The notes under the pieces were generated by a model, which was given only the letters and a program-made list of their open reading frames with translations, was not told the DNA's origin and made no database searches. Of a DNA stretch of 64,000 nucleotides, positions 52,682 through 61,118 are shown piece after piece (the stretch's first letter is position 1; the number at the start of each line of letters is the position of its first letter). The stretch is taken from positions 558,001-622,000 of the forward strand of contig NZ_LN909065.1 in NCBI RefSeq assembly GCF_001486505.1, given 5' to 3'. The stretch is from Paenibacillus rubinfantis (GTDB lineage: Bacteria; Bacillota; Bacilli; Paenibacillales; Paenibacillaceae). Position numbers and translations under genes: made by a program.

Positions 52682-52724
52682 GAACGTTTGTTCCTATTAT
52701 ATTCATAATACGAACAAACATTCC
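52682..52724. promoter_or_regulatory. Two LexA (SOS) boxes around a -10 element
   Basis: GAACGTTTGTTC at 52682-52693 is a perfect GAAC-N4-GTTC core; CGAACAAACATTCC at 52711-52724 has one mismatch. A minus-strand TATAAT (52696-52701) lies between them. Binding at both sites would shut the promoter until DNA damage. Confidence 0.82.
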
Positions 52725-52772
52725 CCATATCAACAGGTTTATGCTGGATAATTTGGCAGGGCCAGCGCGCGC

Positions 52773-52817
52773 AAAAAAGGCTGATCCCCTTGTCCTTTCG
52801 GACTTTGGGAATCAGCC
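52773..52817 (-). terminator. map terminator
   Basis: GGCTGAT/ATCAGCC outer stem with an inner GTCC/GGAC hairpin and six A residues at 52773-52778 giving the U-tract on the minus transcript. Confidence 0.88.
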
Positions 52818-52835
52818 TCGTTTTCCTGTTCACCC

Positions 52836-53582
52836 TTATTGGAGAGTTAAAATCAACGGCCCCTCCGCCGTTAACGCGATCGTATGCTCGAACTGGGCCG
52901 ACCATTTGCCGTCGGCTGTACGCGCGGTCCATCCGTCATCGTCAATCGCAATGCGGAACGTACCTTCGTTAATCATCGGCTCAATCGTGAACACCATACC
53001 TTCTTTGAGGCGAATGCCCTTGCCCGCCACGCCGATGTGCTCATAGTTGGGTTCCTCATGCAGGCTGCGCCCGATCCCGTGACCCAGCAGATCGCGCACG
53101 ACGGAATAACCGTTCGACTCCGCATGCTTCTGGATCGCCGAAGTTACGTCGCCCAGCCGATTCCCCGGGAGCGCTTGGGCAATCCCCAGCTCCAGGCATT
53201 CCTTCGTTACCCGCATCAGCTTCTCCGCCTCGGGACTCACCTGGCCTACCGCATAACACCAGCACGAATCGCCAAACCAGCCGTCCGCTTCCGCGACGAT
53301 ATCCAGCTTCAGCAGATCACCGTTCTCCAGCGGTCGGTTCGAAGGGAACCCATGGGCGACGACATCGTTGACCGACGCGCAGGTTTCAGCGGGAAACCCG
53401 TTGTATCCTTTCGTAAACTGCTTGCCGCCCAGCTTCGTAATATGCCGGGCTACGAAATCATTGATTTCCTTCGTCGTGATGCCGGGCTCGATCCGTTTGG
53501 CGACCTCCCGATGACAATCCGCGACGATTTGGTTCGCGCGCTTCATTTCTTCAATCTCCCGCGGCGATTTTAAGATGATCAT
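52836..53582 (-). CDS. map: Type I methionyl aminopeptidase
   Basis: 248 residues, normal length. The metal-binding residues are in KLDIVAEADGWFGDSC, GHGIGRSLHEEPNYEH, FTIEPMINEG and FEHTIALT. It removes the N-terminal Met from new proteins. Here it is coupled (ATGA overlap) to a TetR-family gene rather than sitting in the ribosomal protein operon, so it is probably a second, accessory copy. Confidence 0.95.
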   Translation of the reverse strand: MIILKSPREIEEMKRANQIVADCHREVAKRIEPGITTKEINDFVARHITKLGGKQFTKGYNGFPAETCASVNDVVAHGFPSNRPLENGDLLKLDIVAEADGWFGDSCWCYAVGQVSPEAEKLMRVTKECLELGIAQALPGNRLGDVTSAIQKHAESNGYSVVRDLLGHGIGRSLHEEPNYEHIGVAGKGIRLKEGMVFTIEPMINEGTFRIAIDDDGWTARTADGKWSAQFEHTIALTAEGPLILTLQ

Positions 53583-54256
53583 TTGGCTTTCACTCCTTCA
53601 AGGTTCAATCGGGTCCGCTCCGACAGCCGATGCAATAACAAACGCGCGATGTCCGCGGCCTCGCCATCCAGCGTTCCTTGACGCAGCGGCGAGCCGGCGC
53701 AGCCGGCCAAGGCAGCCAACAGCATTTCCGCCTGCCGGACGCGCTCCGCTTCAGCCACTAACCCCGCCGCTTTGGCAGCCGCGGCCGCTTCAGACCCGCG
53801 CCGCAGTCCGGGTTCCAGCACCTCCGCAAAGGGCAACAGCACCTCGCGGCGGAACGCATCGGCCAGCGGCAACGCCCGCGCTTCCGGTAACAGACGGAAG
53901 CCTTCCGCCGCCAGTTTGCACAGCAGGTAAACGGCATGATCCTGAGCCCACAGCTTCAGCAGGCGGGTGCCTGCCACCACGAGGGGATCCGAAGCCGCTT
54001 CCTGATCCTCCGGGCCACCCCGGTCCATCCATTCTCCAGCCCGGTCCATCGCCGTCCATAGCACGTCGTGCAGCAAATCCCCTTTATTGCTGTAATAGTG
54101 GTAGACCGTGCCGTAACCGAGCCCGGCTTCGGTCGCCACATCCCGAATTTCCAGCGCTAATCCTTTATCCAGAAATACGTCGGCGGCCGCAATCCGAATT
54201 TGAGCAAGCCGCCGTAGCCGGATCTCTTCGTTTTGTTCCTTCGTTCGCGGGGTCAT
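53579..54256 (-). CDS. TetR/AcrR-family transcriptional regulator
   Basis: 225 residues. N-terminal helix-turn-helix (IRDVATEAGLGYGTVYHYYSNKGDLLHD) and a variable C-terminal ligand domain that is Ala/Leu/Arg-rich. First gene of a two-gene unit with map. Ligand unknown; it may repress its own operon. Confidence 0.92.
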   Translation of the reverse strand: MTPRTKEQNEEIRLRRLAQIRIAAADVFLDKGLALEIRDVATEAGLGYGTVYHYYSNKGDLLHDVLWTAMDRAGEWMDRGGPEDQEAASDPLVVAGTRLLKLWAQDHAVYLLCKLAAEGFRLLPEARALPLADAFRREVLLPFAEVLEPGLRRGSEAAAAAKAAGLVAEAERVRQAEMLLAALAGCAGSPLRQGTLDGEAADIARLLLHRLSERTRLNLEGVKAK

Positions 54257-54430
54257 CCGCCTCAGCCTCCTTTTATCTTTGACCTACTATCATGTCAATA
54301 TAAAACAAAAGAAGAAATTTGGCAAGCGGTATGACTCCCGGATGCAGATCGCTTCGTCGATGAGTTCTTGTTTAGCATATCCTGCGGAATCCTCGCTCAT
54401 CCCTTCCCGAGAACCCTCTCCGGAAATAGC

Positions 54431-54463
54431 AAAAGGCCGCCGGGGCACGTTCCCCAGGGCCTT
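54431..54463 (-). terminator. Terminator of the SpoVIF-like gene
   Basis: GGCC..GGGG / CCCC..GGCC stem with a CACGTT loop; AAAA at 54431-54434 gives a short U-tract on the minus transcript. Confidence 0.78.
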
Positions 54464-54498
54464 GTTACCCGTCCCGCCGCTCGCCATCATACGCTACT

Positions 54499-54789
54499 CT
54501 AGCGGAACATTCCCCATAACCGCAATAAATGAAGCGTATTCCGCGGATCGATTCGTTGATCGATGACGAATTGGACGATTTGCTCTTCTTGAGCGCCGCT
54601 CAGCCGTTCGCCAAGCACGGAAGCAGCCGTTCGAACGAGCCGGCGCACCTTGACGCGATCCTGCAAATCCGCGCGGGTGAGGCTATCGACGACCTGTTTG
54701 ATCCGCTCCTTGATCGCCGGATTTTTCATTTTGAGTTTGACCCGTTCGACCAGCTGCGGACTGATTCCATATTGATGATAACTGGGCAC
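54499..54789 (-). CDS. Stage VI sporulation protein F-like protein
   Basis: About 96 residues from the GTG at 54787-54789 (V-PSYHQYGISPQ); a perfect AGGAGG lies 10 nt upstream and inside the longer TTG-started frame, which decides the start. The helical pattern (VVDSLTRADLQDRVKVRRLVRTAAS then LSGAQEEQIVQFVIDQ) follows that of SpoVIF of Bacillus, needed for the mature spore coat. Similarity is of pattern, not strong identity. Confidence 0.68.
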   Translation of the reverse strand: MPSYHQYGISPQLVERVKLKMKNPAIKERIKQVVDSLTRADLQDRVKVRRLVRTAASVLGERLSGAQEEQIVQFVIDQRIDPRNTLHLLRLWGMFR

Positions 54790-54891
54790 CGTGACTAGCA
54801 CCTCCTGTCCCGTCAATTCCGGACTTCACCTCTACTATATGATGGGAAGGCTGTCCATAGTGCCTGAAAAACCAAATCCGCTCGAAACCCG

Positions 54892-55770
54892 TTAGCTCTG
54901 TTTGAGGAACGTTGTTGCTTCATGGGTTTGCCCTAATCTGACGATCGTCTCCTCGTATTGCATTGAAGCGTACGCAAAGAACAAAATATCGATCATCACC
55001 AATTGCGCCAACCGCGAGCCGGACGCCCCGCTGCGAAGGGTCGCTTCCGGCGCCTGCGGCGTGTACAGCATCAAATCGGCCAGCTCGGACACTTTATGGT
55101 TGCCGAACCGGGACAAGCCGATGGTGCGAACCCCGTACTTTTGGGCAACCCGGAACAATTGCAGCACTTCCTTGGTGTTCCCGCTGTAAGAGACGCCCAT
55201 AAACAAGGCCCCCGGCGGTGCGCTTGCCAGCGCGGCCGCAATTAGATGCTCGTCCTGCAGCGCGAACGCTTGCTTCCCCAGGCGCAGCCATTTCTGTGCG
55301 GCGTCTGCCGCGACGATCGCCGAAGCCCCCACCCCGTACATATGGATGACGGAGGCCTGTCGGAAGCTGTCAACCACCTGCTCAATCAATTCCGGCTGCA
55401 GGTGAAGCATCGTATCCTGAATCGCTTGGACACTGTTGGAAACCGTCTTTTGAATGACGGTCTGAATCGTCTCCCCGCGCTCGATATCGTAATAACCCGG
55501 TCTTTGCGGTTTGGCATTATCAACGGACAAGCGCATTTTCAGATCCGGAAATCCGCTTAGCCCCAGCGAACGGCATAGCCGGGTAATCGCCGCGGCGCTG
55601 GTCCCCGCTTTATCGGCGACCGCATGAATACTTAAGCCGGAGACCTCCGCCGAAGCCGTCAAAATATATTGGGCCGCTTTTCGTTCTGATTCGGGCAGTT
55701 GCTCCAGTACCGCCTCCATTTGCGTAAGTATGCTTCCCGTCGTCACGGTCATCCCCTCCGTATTTCCCAA
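54892..55770 (-). CDS. murR: MurR/RpiR-family regulator of muropeptide recycling
   Basis: 292 residues. An N-terminal RpiR helix-turn-helix (IHAVADKAGTSAAAITRLCRSLG) and a C-terminal SIS sugar-phosphate-binding domain (HMYGVGASAIVAADAAQKW, FMGVSYSGNTKEVLQL). MurR-type proteins bind MurNAc-6-phosphate. It follows murQ and murP on the same strand, 85 nt from murP, and probably controls the murQ promoter through the palindromes at 58322-58369. Confidence 0.9.
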   Translation of the reverse strand: MGNTEGMTVTTGSILTQMEAVLEQLPESERKAAQYILTASAEVSGLSIHAVADKAGTSAAAITRLCRSLGLSGFPDLKMRLSVDNAKPQRPGYYDIERGETIQTVIQKTVSNSVQAIQDTMLHLQPELIEQVVDSFRQASVIHMYGVGASAIVAADAAQKWLRLGKQAFALQDEHLIAAALASAPPGALFMGVSYSGNTKEVLQLFRVAQKYGVRTIGLSRFGNHKVSELADLMLYTPQAPEATLRSGASGSRLAQLVMIDILFFAYASMQYEETIVRLGQTHEATTFLKQS

Positions 55771-55800
55771 TCCGTCTGCCGCCGCCGTTTCCGTAAACGC

Positions 55801-55832
55801 AAAAGAAACGCGGCGGCCCGAATCAGGCCGCC
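55801..55832 (-). terminator. Hairpin between murP and murR
   Basis: Perfect 7-bp GGCGGCC/GGCCGCC stem with a seven-base loop and an AAAAGAAA run at 55801-55808. It may partly uncouple murR from murQ-murP. Confidence 0.75.
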
Positions 55833-55855
55833 AAACGTTCCTCTGCTGGCTGATA

Positions 55856-57307
55856 TTATCTATTATGCTCTATAAGCATCTGCTTTGTAAAACCAAAGAA
55901 ATACGTAAGAAAGAAGCCGGCCACATAGGAGATGATCAAACCGGATAAGTAACCGAGAATCGTCATGCCAATTCCCATCGGTCCTTGAATCAGCGGGATC
56001 AGAACGAGACCGGAAGGACCGATCGCTACCGAACCGACGAAGTTCCCCGTCATCGCGAACAAGCCCAGCACAGCGCCGCCAAACCCACCGCCGAGACAAG
56101 CGGTCACAAACGGCCGGCCCAGAGGCAAGCTGACCCCATAAATGAGCGGTTCGCCGATTCCGAGGAATCCGACGGGCAACGCCCCTTTGATCATGTTGCG
56201 CAATCGTGTGTTATGCTTCAGCTTGATGTAAATGGCGATCGCCGAGCCAACCTGCCCCGCCCCCGCCATCGCCAGGATCGGCAACAAGGCCGTGTATCCG
56301 ACCTGCGAAATCAATTCGGCATGAATCGGAATAAGCGCCTGGTGTAAGCCGAACATGACCAGCGGCAGGAACAGCGAAGCTAGGACAAAACCGGATAGCG
56401 GTCCGCCGTGGGCTAGCAGCCAGGTTGTGACCTGTCCGATGCCCTGGGAGATAATGCCGCTGACCGGCATCAGGAAGAACACGGTAACCAAGCCGGCAAG
56501 GAGCAACGCAATGGTAGGAGTAACGATGATATCAATCGCAGCCGGCATCCGTTTCCGGATCCATTTTTCCAGCAAAGAGATCAATCCTGCGGCCAAAATC
56601 GCCCCGATGATTCCGCCCTGCCCTGCATTTAGCTTAATTTCACCAAACAAGGGATAGGTGTAGGAGATATTCGCCACCGCCGGTGCCACAATGATTGCGG
56701 CCACGGCACCGCCAAGCGCAGGCGTCCCTCCAAACTCTTTCGCCGCGTTCACCCCGGCGAAGATCGTCAAATAGCCGAAGAATGCCGAGCCAATCACACT
56801 AATAATCGGTTGGAGCGTAAGCAGCCAGTCTGCGGCGTTGCCGGAGGTCACCAGGTTGTTGATCAGACCGGCAATCCCGTTGATAATCCCCGCTCCCACC
56901 AATGCGGGAATCAGCGGAATGAAGATGTTGCCGATTTTTCGCAGAAAGTTTTTGAACGGCGTGTTGTTCTTCTGCTTGAGCTCCGCTTTGATCTCCGAGC
57001 CTTTGCGGAGCGGCGCCGTTTGGTCGCCATCCGCTGCCCCGTAGCCGCCGTGCCCCTCCGCCTGAAGAAGCTTGCCAAATTCCTCGGCTACCTTGTTGAC
57101 AACACCCGGCCCCAGAATAATCTGATACGTCTCGTCATCCACCGCACCAAGTACCCCATCGATCTGTTTGAGCCCGGTTTCGTCGATCCGGCTGCGATCC
57201 ACGACCGAGACACGCAACCGGGTCATGCAGTTTGTAAATTGCTCCACATTGTCGGAACCACCGATGGATTCCAGGATCCGTTTCGCCATAATTTCAAATT
57301 TGCTCAT
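55856..57307 (-). CDS. murP: PTS EIIBC component for N-acetylmuramic acid
   Basis: 483 residues. EIIB domain about 1-85 with the phosphorylated Cys 27 (EQFTNCMTRLRVSV), linker, then an EIIC membrane domain with ten or so spans (IPLIPALVGAGIING, FLGIGEPLIYGVSLPLG). No EIIA domain, as in MurP, so a separate EIIA of the glucose type is required. It imports and phosphorylates MurNAc. Its neighbours murQ and murR identify the substrate. Confidence 0.92.
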   Translation of the reverse strand: MSKFEIMAKRILESIGGSDNVEQFTNCMTRLRVSVVDRSRIDETGLKQIDGVLGAVDDETYQIILGPGVVNKVAEEFGKLLQAEGHGGYGAADGDQTAPLRKGSEIKAELKQKNNTPFKNFLRKIGNIFIPLIPALVGAGIINGIAGLINNLVTSGNAADWLLTLQPIISVIGSAFFGYLTIFAGVNAAKEFGGTPALGGAVAAIIVAPAVANISYTYPLFGEIKLNAGQGGIIGAILAAGLISLLEKWIRKRMPAAIDIIVTPTIALLLAGLVTVFFLMPVSGIISQGIGQVTTWLLAHGGPLSGFVLASLFLPLVMFGLHQALIPIHAELISQVGYTALLPILAMAGAGQVGSAIAIYIKLKHNTRLRNMIKGALPVGFLGIGEPLIYGVSLPLGRPFVTACLGGGFGGAVLGLFAMTGNFVGSVAIGPSGLVLIPLIQGPMGIGMTILGYLSGLIISYVAGFFLTYFFGFTKQMLIEHNR

Positions 57308-57355
57308 TGGGAAGCCTCCTGCCTCTATGGGATGGTCTTGCTTGATTCTTCTTCT

Positions 57356-58255
57356 TCACTGCATCGCAGACTTCGCAGCCTTACCGATAAACCCTTGGTT
57401 CTGCTCCAATTTCTCCAAGGCTACCTCATACGTGCATCCCGTCAAAATCATCAAAATCGCCGGTTTCGGTTTCCCTTCGGCCAGGTGCAAGCTGTTCTCC
57501 GCGGTTGCGGCATCGCAGCCGGTGGCCTCCATCACGATCCGCTTGGCCCGATCCGCCAGCTTCTCATTGGTGGGCTGAACGTCAACCATCAAATTGCCGT
57601 ACACCTTACCTAGGCCGATCATCGATGCCGTAGACAACATATTGCAAACCAGCTTCTGCGAAGTTCCCGCCTTGAGCCGGGTGGATCCGGTCAACACTTC
57701 GGGACCGTTTTCAATCTCGATCGCGATGCCTGCGATGGCGCTGATCGCCGCATGCTTGTTGCAACTGATGCTGATCGTCTTGGCACCGATCCGCTTGGCG
57801 TATTCCAATCCGCCGATCACGTAAGGTGTACGCCCGCTGGCGGCCAGCCCGACCACCGCATCATTAGCGGTAAGCCCAAGCTGCTGCAAATCTGTCGCTC
57901 CCAGCTCGGCCCGATCCTCCGCTCCCTCAACGGCTTTGATAAAAGCGTTGCTTCCGCCGGCGATAAGGCCTACCACCTGCTCCGGAGAAGTGCCAAACGT
58001 CGGCGGACACTCCACCGCATCCAGCAACCCGATCCGTCCGCTCGTACCGGCTCCCATATAAATCAGCCGGCCCCCTTTACGGAGAGACTCCGTGATGACG
58101 GTCACGGCCTCGGCAATTTTCGGAATCTGCTTACTTACTGCCCCGGCTACTTTGGCGTCCTCTTCGTTCATCACCGTCAGCAGCTCGGTCACACCCATTT
58201 CATCCAAGCGCATCGTTCGCTCGTTTCTCGCCTCGGTAGTCAGATTTTCCAGCAT
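57356..58255 (-). CDS. murQ: N-acetylmuramic acid 6-phosphate etherase
   Basis: 299 residues, normal length. SIS-fold enzyme with LTTEARNERTMRLDEMG, GAGTSGRIGLLDAVECPPTFG and the conserved Glu in the region after it. It splits the lactyl ether of MurNAc-6-P to give GlcNAc-6-P and lactate. First gene of the murQ-murP-murR operon, with AAAGGAG before its ATG. Confidence 0.97.
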   Translation of the reverse strand: MLENLTTEARNERTMRLDEMGVTELLTVMNEEDAKVAGAVSKQIPKIAEAVTVITESLRKGGRLIYMGAGTSGRIGLLDAVECPPTFGTSPEQVVGLIAGGSNAFIKAVEGAEDRAELGATDLQQLGLTANDAVVGLAASGRTPYVIGGLEYAKRIGAKTISISCNKHAAISAIAGIAIEIENGPEVLTGSTRLKAGTSQKLVCNMLSTASMIGLGKVYGNLMVDVQPTNEKLADRAKRIVMEATGCDAATAENSLHLAEGKPKPAILMILTGCTYEVALEKLEQNQGFIGKAAKSAMQ

Positions 58256-58309
58256 ATCAGTTACTCTCCTTTGTGTGTGTTCATCCTAGTTGTGATCGTT
58301 TTCGACTCG

Positions 58310-58369
58310 ATTATAATCCAGTTGAGATATTATTTCAATATATTATTTTTTACATGAAATTATATTTCA
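58310..58369 (-). promoter_or_regulatory. murQ promoter with two MurR-type operators
   Basis: A sigma-A promoter reads TTGAAA (58333-58338), 17 bp, TATAAT (58310-58315) on the minus strand. The spacer and -35 are covered by TTGAGATATTATTTCAA (58322-58338), and an upstream perfect palindrome TGAAATTATATTTCA lies at 58355-58369. The two share a TGARAT-N3-ATTTCA pattern, fitting a repressor dimer. Binding by MurR is inferred. Confidence 0.72.
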
Positions 58370-58399
58370 GACCATGTCACTTTTGATGGCTTTAGGCGC

Positions 58400-58435
58400 A
58401 AAAAAGAACCGCCCGCGTCTCCCGCGAACGGTTCT
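58400..58435 (-). terminator. recG terminator
   Basis: AGAACCG/CGGTTCT stem with an inner CGCG/CGCG hairpin and six A residues at 58400-58405 giving the U-tract on the minus transcript. Confidence 0.88.
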
Positions 58436-58463
58436 ATTCTTGCTTTCTGTGCTTTCAGTTATG

Positions 58464-60515
58464 CTAATCGATCAACTCGCCTTGAAAAACCTGCTCCCGC
58501 CGCAGATAATCCCGCAGCGGGTCGTATTCGGGCGACGTCCAGAAGGCCTCGCCCGCCACCAGCTGGGCGGCGTCGTCCCGCGCCGCCTCCAACACCGCGT
58601 AGTCGCTGACCATGTCCGCGACGCGAAAATCCGGCACACCGCTTTGCTTCGTGCCGAAAAAATCCCCGGGACCGCGCAGCTCCAGGTCCCGCCTTGCCAC
58701 CTCGAAGCCGTCGTCCGTGTCGGTCATGACCTTCATCCGCTCCTGACCCACCTCCGACTTCGGATCGGCGATCAGCACGCAATACGAGGCGTGCTCCCCC
58801 CGGCCCACGCGCCCGCGCAGCTGATGGAGCTGGGACAAGCCGAACCGGTCGGCGTCCATCACGATCATCAGCGTGGCATTGGGCACGTCGACGCCGACCT
58901 CAACCACGGTCGTCGAGACGAGCAGCTGCACCTCGTTCTCATAGAACTCGCGCATGACCTCGTCCTTCTCGGCGGCCGTCATCCGGCCGTGCAGCAGCCC
59001 CACTTTCATGTTCGGGAACGCCTGCTGCATCGATACGTACAGGTCGATGGCATTCTGCACGTCCAGCTTGTCCGACTCCTCGATGAGCGGGCAGATCACG
59101 TAGGCCTGCCGGCCTTGCGACACCTCCCGCTCAATAAAGCCAAGCACACGGTCCATCATGCTGTGCTTCACCCAATAGGTCGTGATCGGCTTGCGCCCCT
59201 TCGGCCGCTCCGAGATCGTCGAAACGTCCATGTCGCCAAAGGCGGTAATCGCCAGCGTGCGCGGAATCGGCGTTGCCGTCATCGTCAGCACGTCAGGGTT
59301 AAAGCCTTTGCGCCGCAGAATACTGCGCTGGTTGACGCCAAACCGATGCTGCTCGTCGGTAACCACCAAGCTAAGCGAGCGGAAAAACACGTCCTCCTGA
59401 ATCAGCGCATGTGTGCCAACAACGATGTCGGTGATCCCCATTTGCAGCGAGCCCAGCAGATCCTTGCGCTTACGCCCCGTTACGCTGCCGGTCAACAGGC
59501 CCACCGTAATGCCAAACGGCTCAAACAGCCGGGTCAGCGAACGCATATGCTGCTCGGCCAAAATTTCCGTCGGCACCATAAAGGCTCCCTGGTGCCCCGA
59601 CTTCACCGCCGCATACAACGCGATCGCAGCGATCACCGTCTTGCCGGAACCAACGTCCCCCTGCAGCAGCCGGTTCATGCAGTAAGGCGAGCGCATATCC
59701 TGGAGGATTTCCAGCTCCACCTTCTTCTGCGCATCGGTGAGCTCAAACGGCAAGCTGCGCACGAATTCCCGGATCGTGGCGTTATCGACGACATGCGCCA
59801 CCCCGTCCATGCGATCGTGGTTCATCGCCCGGTAGGCTTGCAGCTTAAGCTGGAACAGGAACAGCTCCTCGTACACCATGCGACGCCGAGCGAGTTGGCC
59901 CTCCTCGTTGTCCTGCGGCTGATGCAGTCGCAGAATCGCCGCCTTGCGAGGCATTAGGTCGTACTTACGCAGCAGCTCGGGCGGCAGGTTCTCCGGGATC
60001 ATCTCCCCGTATTGCAGCAGCGCTTGACCAATCGTTTTGCGTATCCACTGCTGTGTAATTTTGCCGCCGACAGAGTACACCGGCTGCAGGCTGCCGCTGC
60101 GCAGCGTCCCGCGATCGGGGAACTCTGACTCCGTTACGGTAAGCTGGCTGCGGCGCATGTCCCATTTGCCGGTCAGGATAATCTCCCGCCCCGTGGTCAA
60201 CTGGTCCTTAAGGAAATGGCGGTTAAACCAAGTCGCCGTAAACATCCAGTCCTCCGCGACCATTTTGCAGGTCAGACGGGATTTGCGCCCGTACCGCTGC
60301 AGCACCGGGAGGCCCATGATTTTCGCCTGCACCGTCACCTTGTCCCCATCCTTTACTTCCGTCAGGGAGCGCAGCCGGTAGTCCTCGTACCGGAACGGAT
60401 AATATTCGATCAAATCATTCACCGTAAAGATGCCAAAGGCGTGAAGCTCTTCTTGTTTAAGAGCGCTCACGCCGCTGACTTGCTTTACGGGGATGTTATG
60501 TAAATCCAACTTCAT
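58464..60515 (-). CDS. recG: ATP-dependent DNA helicase RecG
   Basis: About 683 residues from the ATG at 60513-60515 (MKLDLHNIPVKQVSGV); a TTG nine codons upstream is an alternative, and the GGGGGG next to this ATG is closer than ideal. Wedge/OB domain, then Walker A GDVGSGKT, the DEQH box in VTDEQHRFG, and helicase C motifs (STTVVEVGVDVPNA, QLRGRVGRG). It remodels stalled replication forks and Holliday junctions. Located between degV and mur genes on the same strand. Confidence 0.97.
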   Translation of the reverse strand: MKLDLHNIPVKQVSGVSALKQEELHAFGIFTVNDLIEYYPFRYEDYRLRSLTEVKDGDKVTVQAKIMGLPVLQRYGRKSRLTCKMVAEDWMFTATWFNRHFLKDQLTTGREIILTGKWDMRRSQLTVTESEFPDRGTLRSGSLQPVYSVGGKITQQWIRKTIGQALLQYGEMIPENLPPELLRKYDLMPRKAAILRLHQPQDNEEGQLARRRMVYEELFLFQLKLQAYRAMNHDRMDGVAHVVDNATIREFVRSLPFELTDAQKKVELEILQDMRSPYCMNRLLQGDVGSGKTVIAAIALYAAVKSGHQGAFMVPTEILAEQHMRSLTRLFEPFGITVGLLTGSVTGRKRKDLLGSLQMGITDIVVGTHALIQEDVFFRSLSLVVTDEQHRFGVNQRSILRRKGFNPDVLTMTATPIPRTLAITAFGDMDVSTISERPKGRKPITTYWVKHSMMDRVLGFIEREVSQGRQAYVICPLIEESDKLDVQNAIDLYVSMQQAFPNMKVGLLHGRMTAAEKDEVMREFYENEVQLLVSTTVVEVGVDVPNATLMIVMDADRFGLSQLHQLRGRVGRGEHASYCVLIADPKSEVGQERMKVMTDTDDGFEVARRDLELRGPGDFFGTKQSGVPDFRVADMVSDYAVLEAARDDAAQLVAGEAFWTSPEYDPLRDYLRREQVFQGELID

Positions 60516-60536
60516 CCCCCCACTTTTTAAGAGGTC

Positions 60537-60835
60537 GTTCAAAAAGGCATCTTCGGAGCACGAAGCTCTGGCAATGGAGCCATTTCGACGGCGAATCTTG
60601 AACTCAGCCGGTCCTTCCGTTGCTCACGTACCCAAAACGTACGCTCCGCTACTCACTCCCTAGCTTCATCCAACCTTCTTGGTGCTCCAAACCCGCCTTT
60701 TTGAACCTCTATTGAAACGGTCGCTCAAAAAGGCATCTTCGGAGCACGAAGTTAAGGCAAAGGAGCCATTTCGGCAGCGAATCTTGAATTCAGCCGGTCC
60801 CTCCGTTGCTCACGTACCCAAAACGTACGCTCCGT
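60537..60835. repeat. Direct repeat of a palindromic intergenic element (two copies)
   Basis: Copy 1 (60537-60706, 170 bp) is bounded by inverted ends GTTCAAAAAGGC and GCCTTTTTGAAC, with inner GGAGCAC/GTGCTCC pairs. Copy 2 (about 60720-60835) repeats the left two thirds with only scattered differences, and stops at ACGTACGCTCCG before the right end. No ORF. Looks like a MITE- or REP-like element with one full and one truncated copy upstream of recG. Confidence 0.75.
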
Positions 60836-60841
60836 CCAACC

Positions 60842-61048
60842 TAACGGACACCAGGGACGTTATTCGCCCGTTTCCCGGCAACTTCCGTTTCTAACGGACC
60901 GAGAGGCCCTTATTTCGGACAAAAACAACCAAATGACTGTCCTATGTGCCAAATAAGGTCTCTGAGGTCCGTTAGCGCGGGAAATGGCCGGGAAATAAGC
61001 AAATAAGGTCTTTACGGTCCGTTAAGTCCACGTTACGGTCCATCCCGT
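60842..61048. repeat. Cluster of TAACGGAC/AAATAAGG palindromic repeats
   Basis: CTAACGGACCGAGAGGCCCT at 60891-60910 and AGGTCTCTGAGGTCCGTTAG at 60956-60975 are inverted copies of one motif, and a third copy (TAAGGTCTTTACGGTCC) lies at 61004-61020. Further TAACGGAC and GTCCATCCCGTTAG pieces occur at 60842 and 61039. Two CCCGTTTCCCGG-type arms add to the palindrome. Function unknown. Confidence 0.72.
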
Positions 61049-61118
61049 TAGGTTCGCTGCCCAAGCCATACCAGTGCTTCTTCCAACATCGCCAGTTTGA
61101 GGTTCACCCCAACCCCAA

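Noticed and set aside
54290..54490. 66-residue minus frame between the SpoVIF-like gene and tetR
   Set aside because: It spans the terminator hairpin at 54431-54463 and has no ribosome site.
60537..60835. Long inverted repeat as an insertion sequence with transposase
   Set aside because: No open frame with transposase motifs is present in either copy; the element is only about 170 bp.
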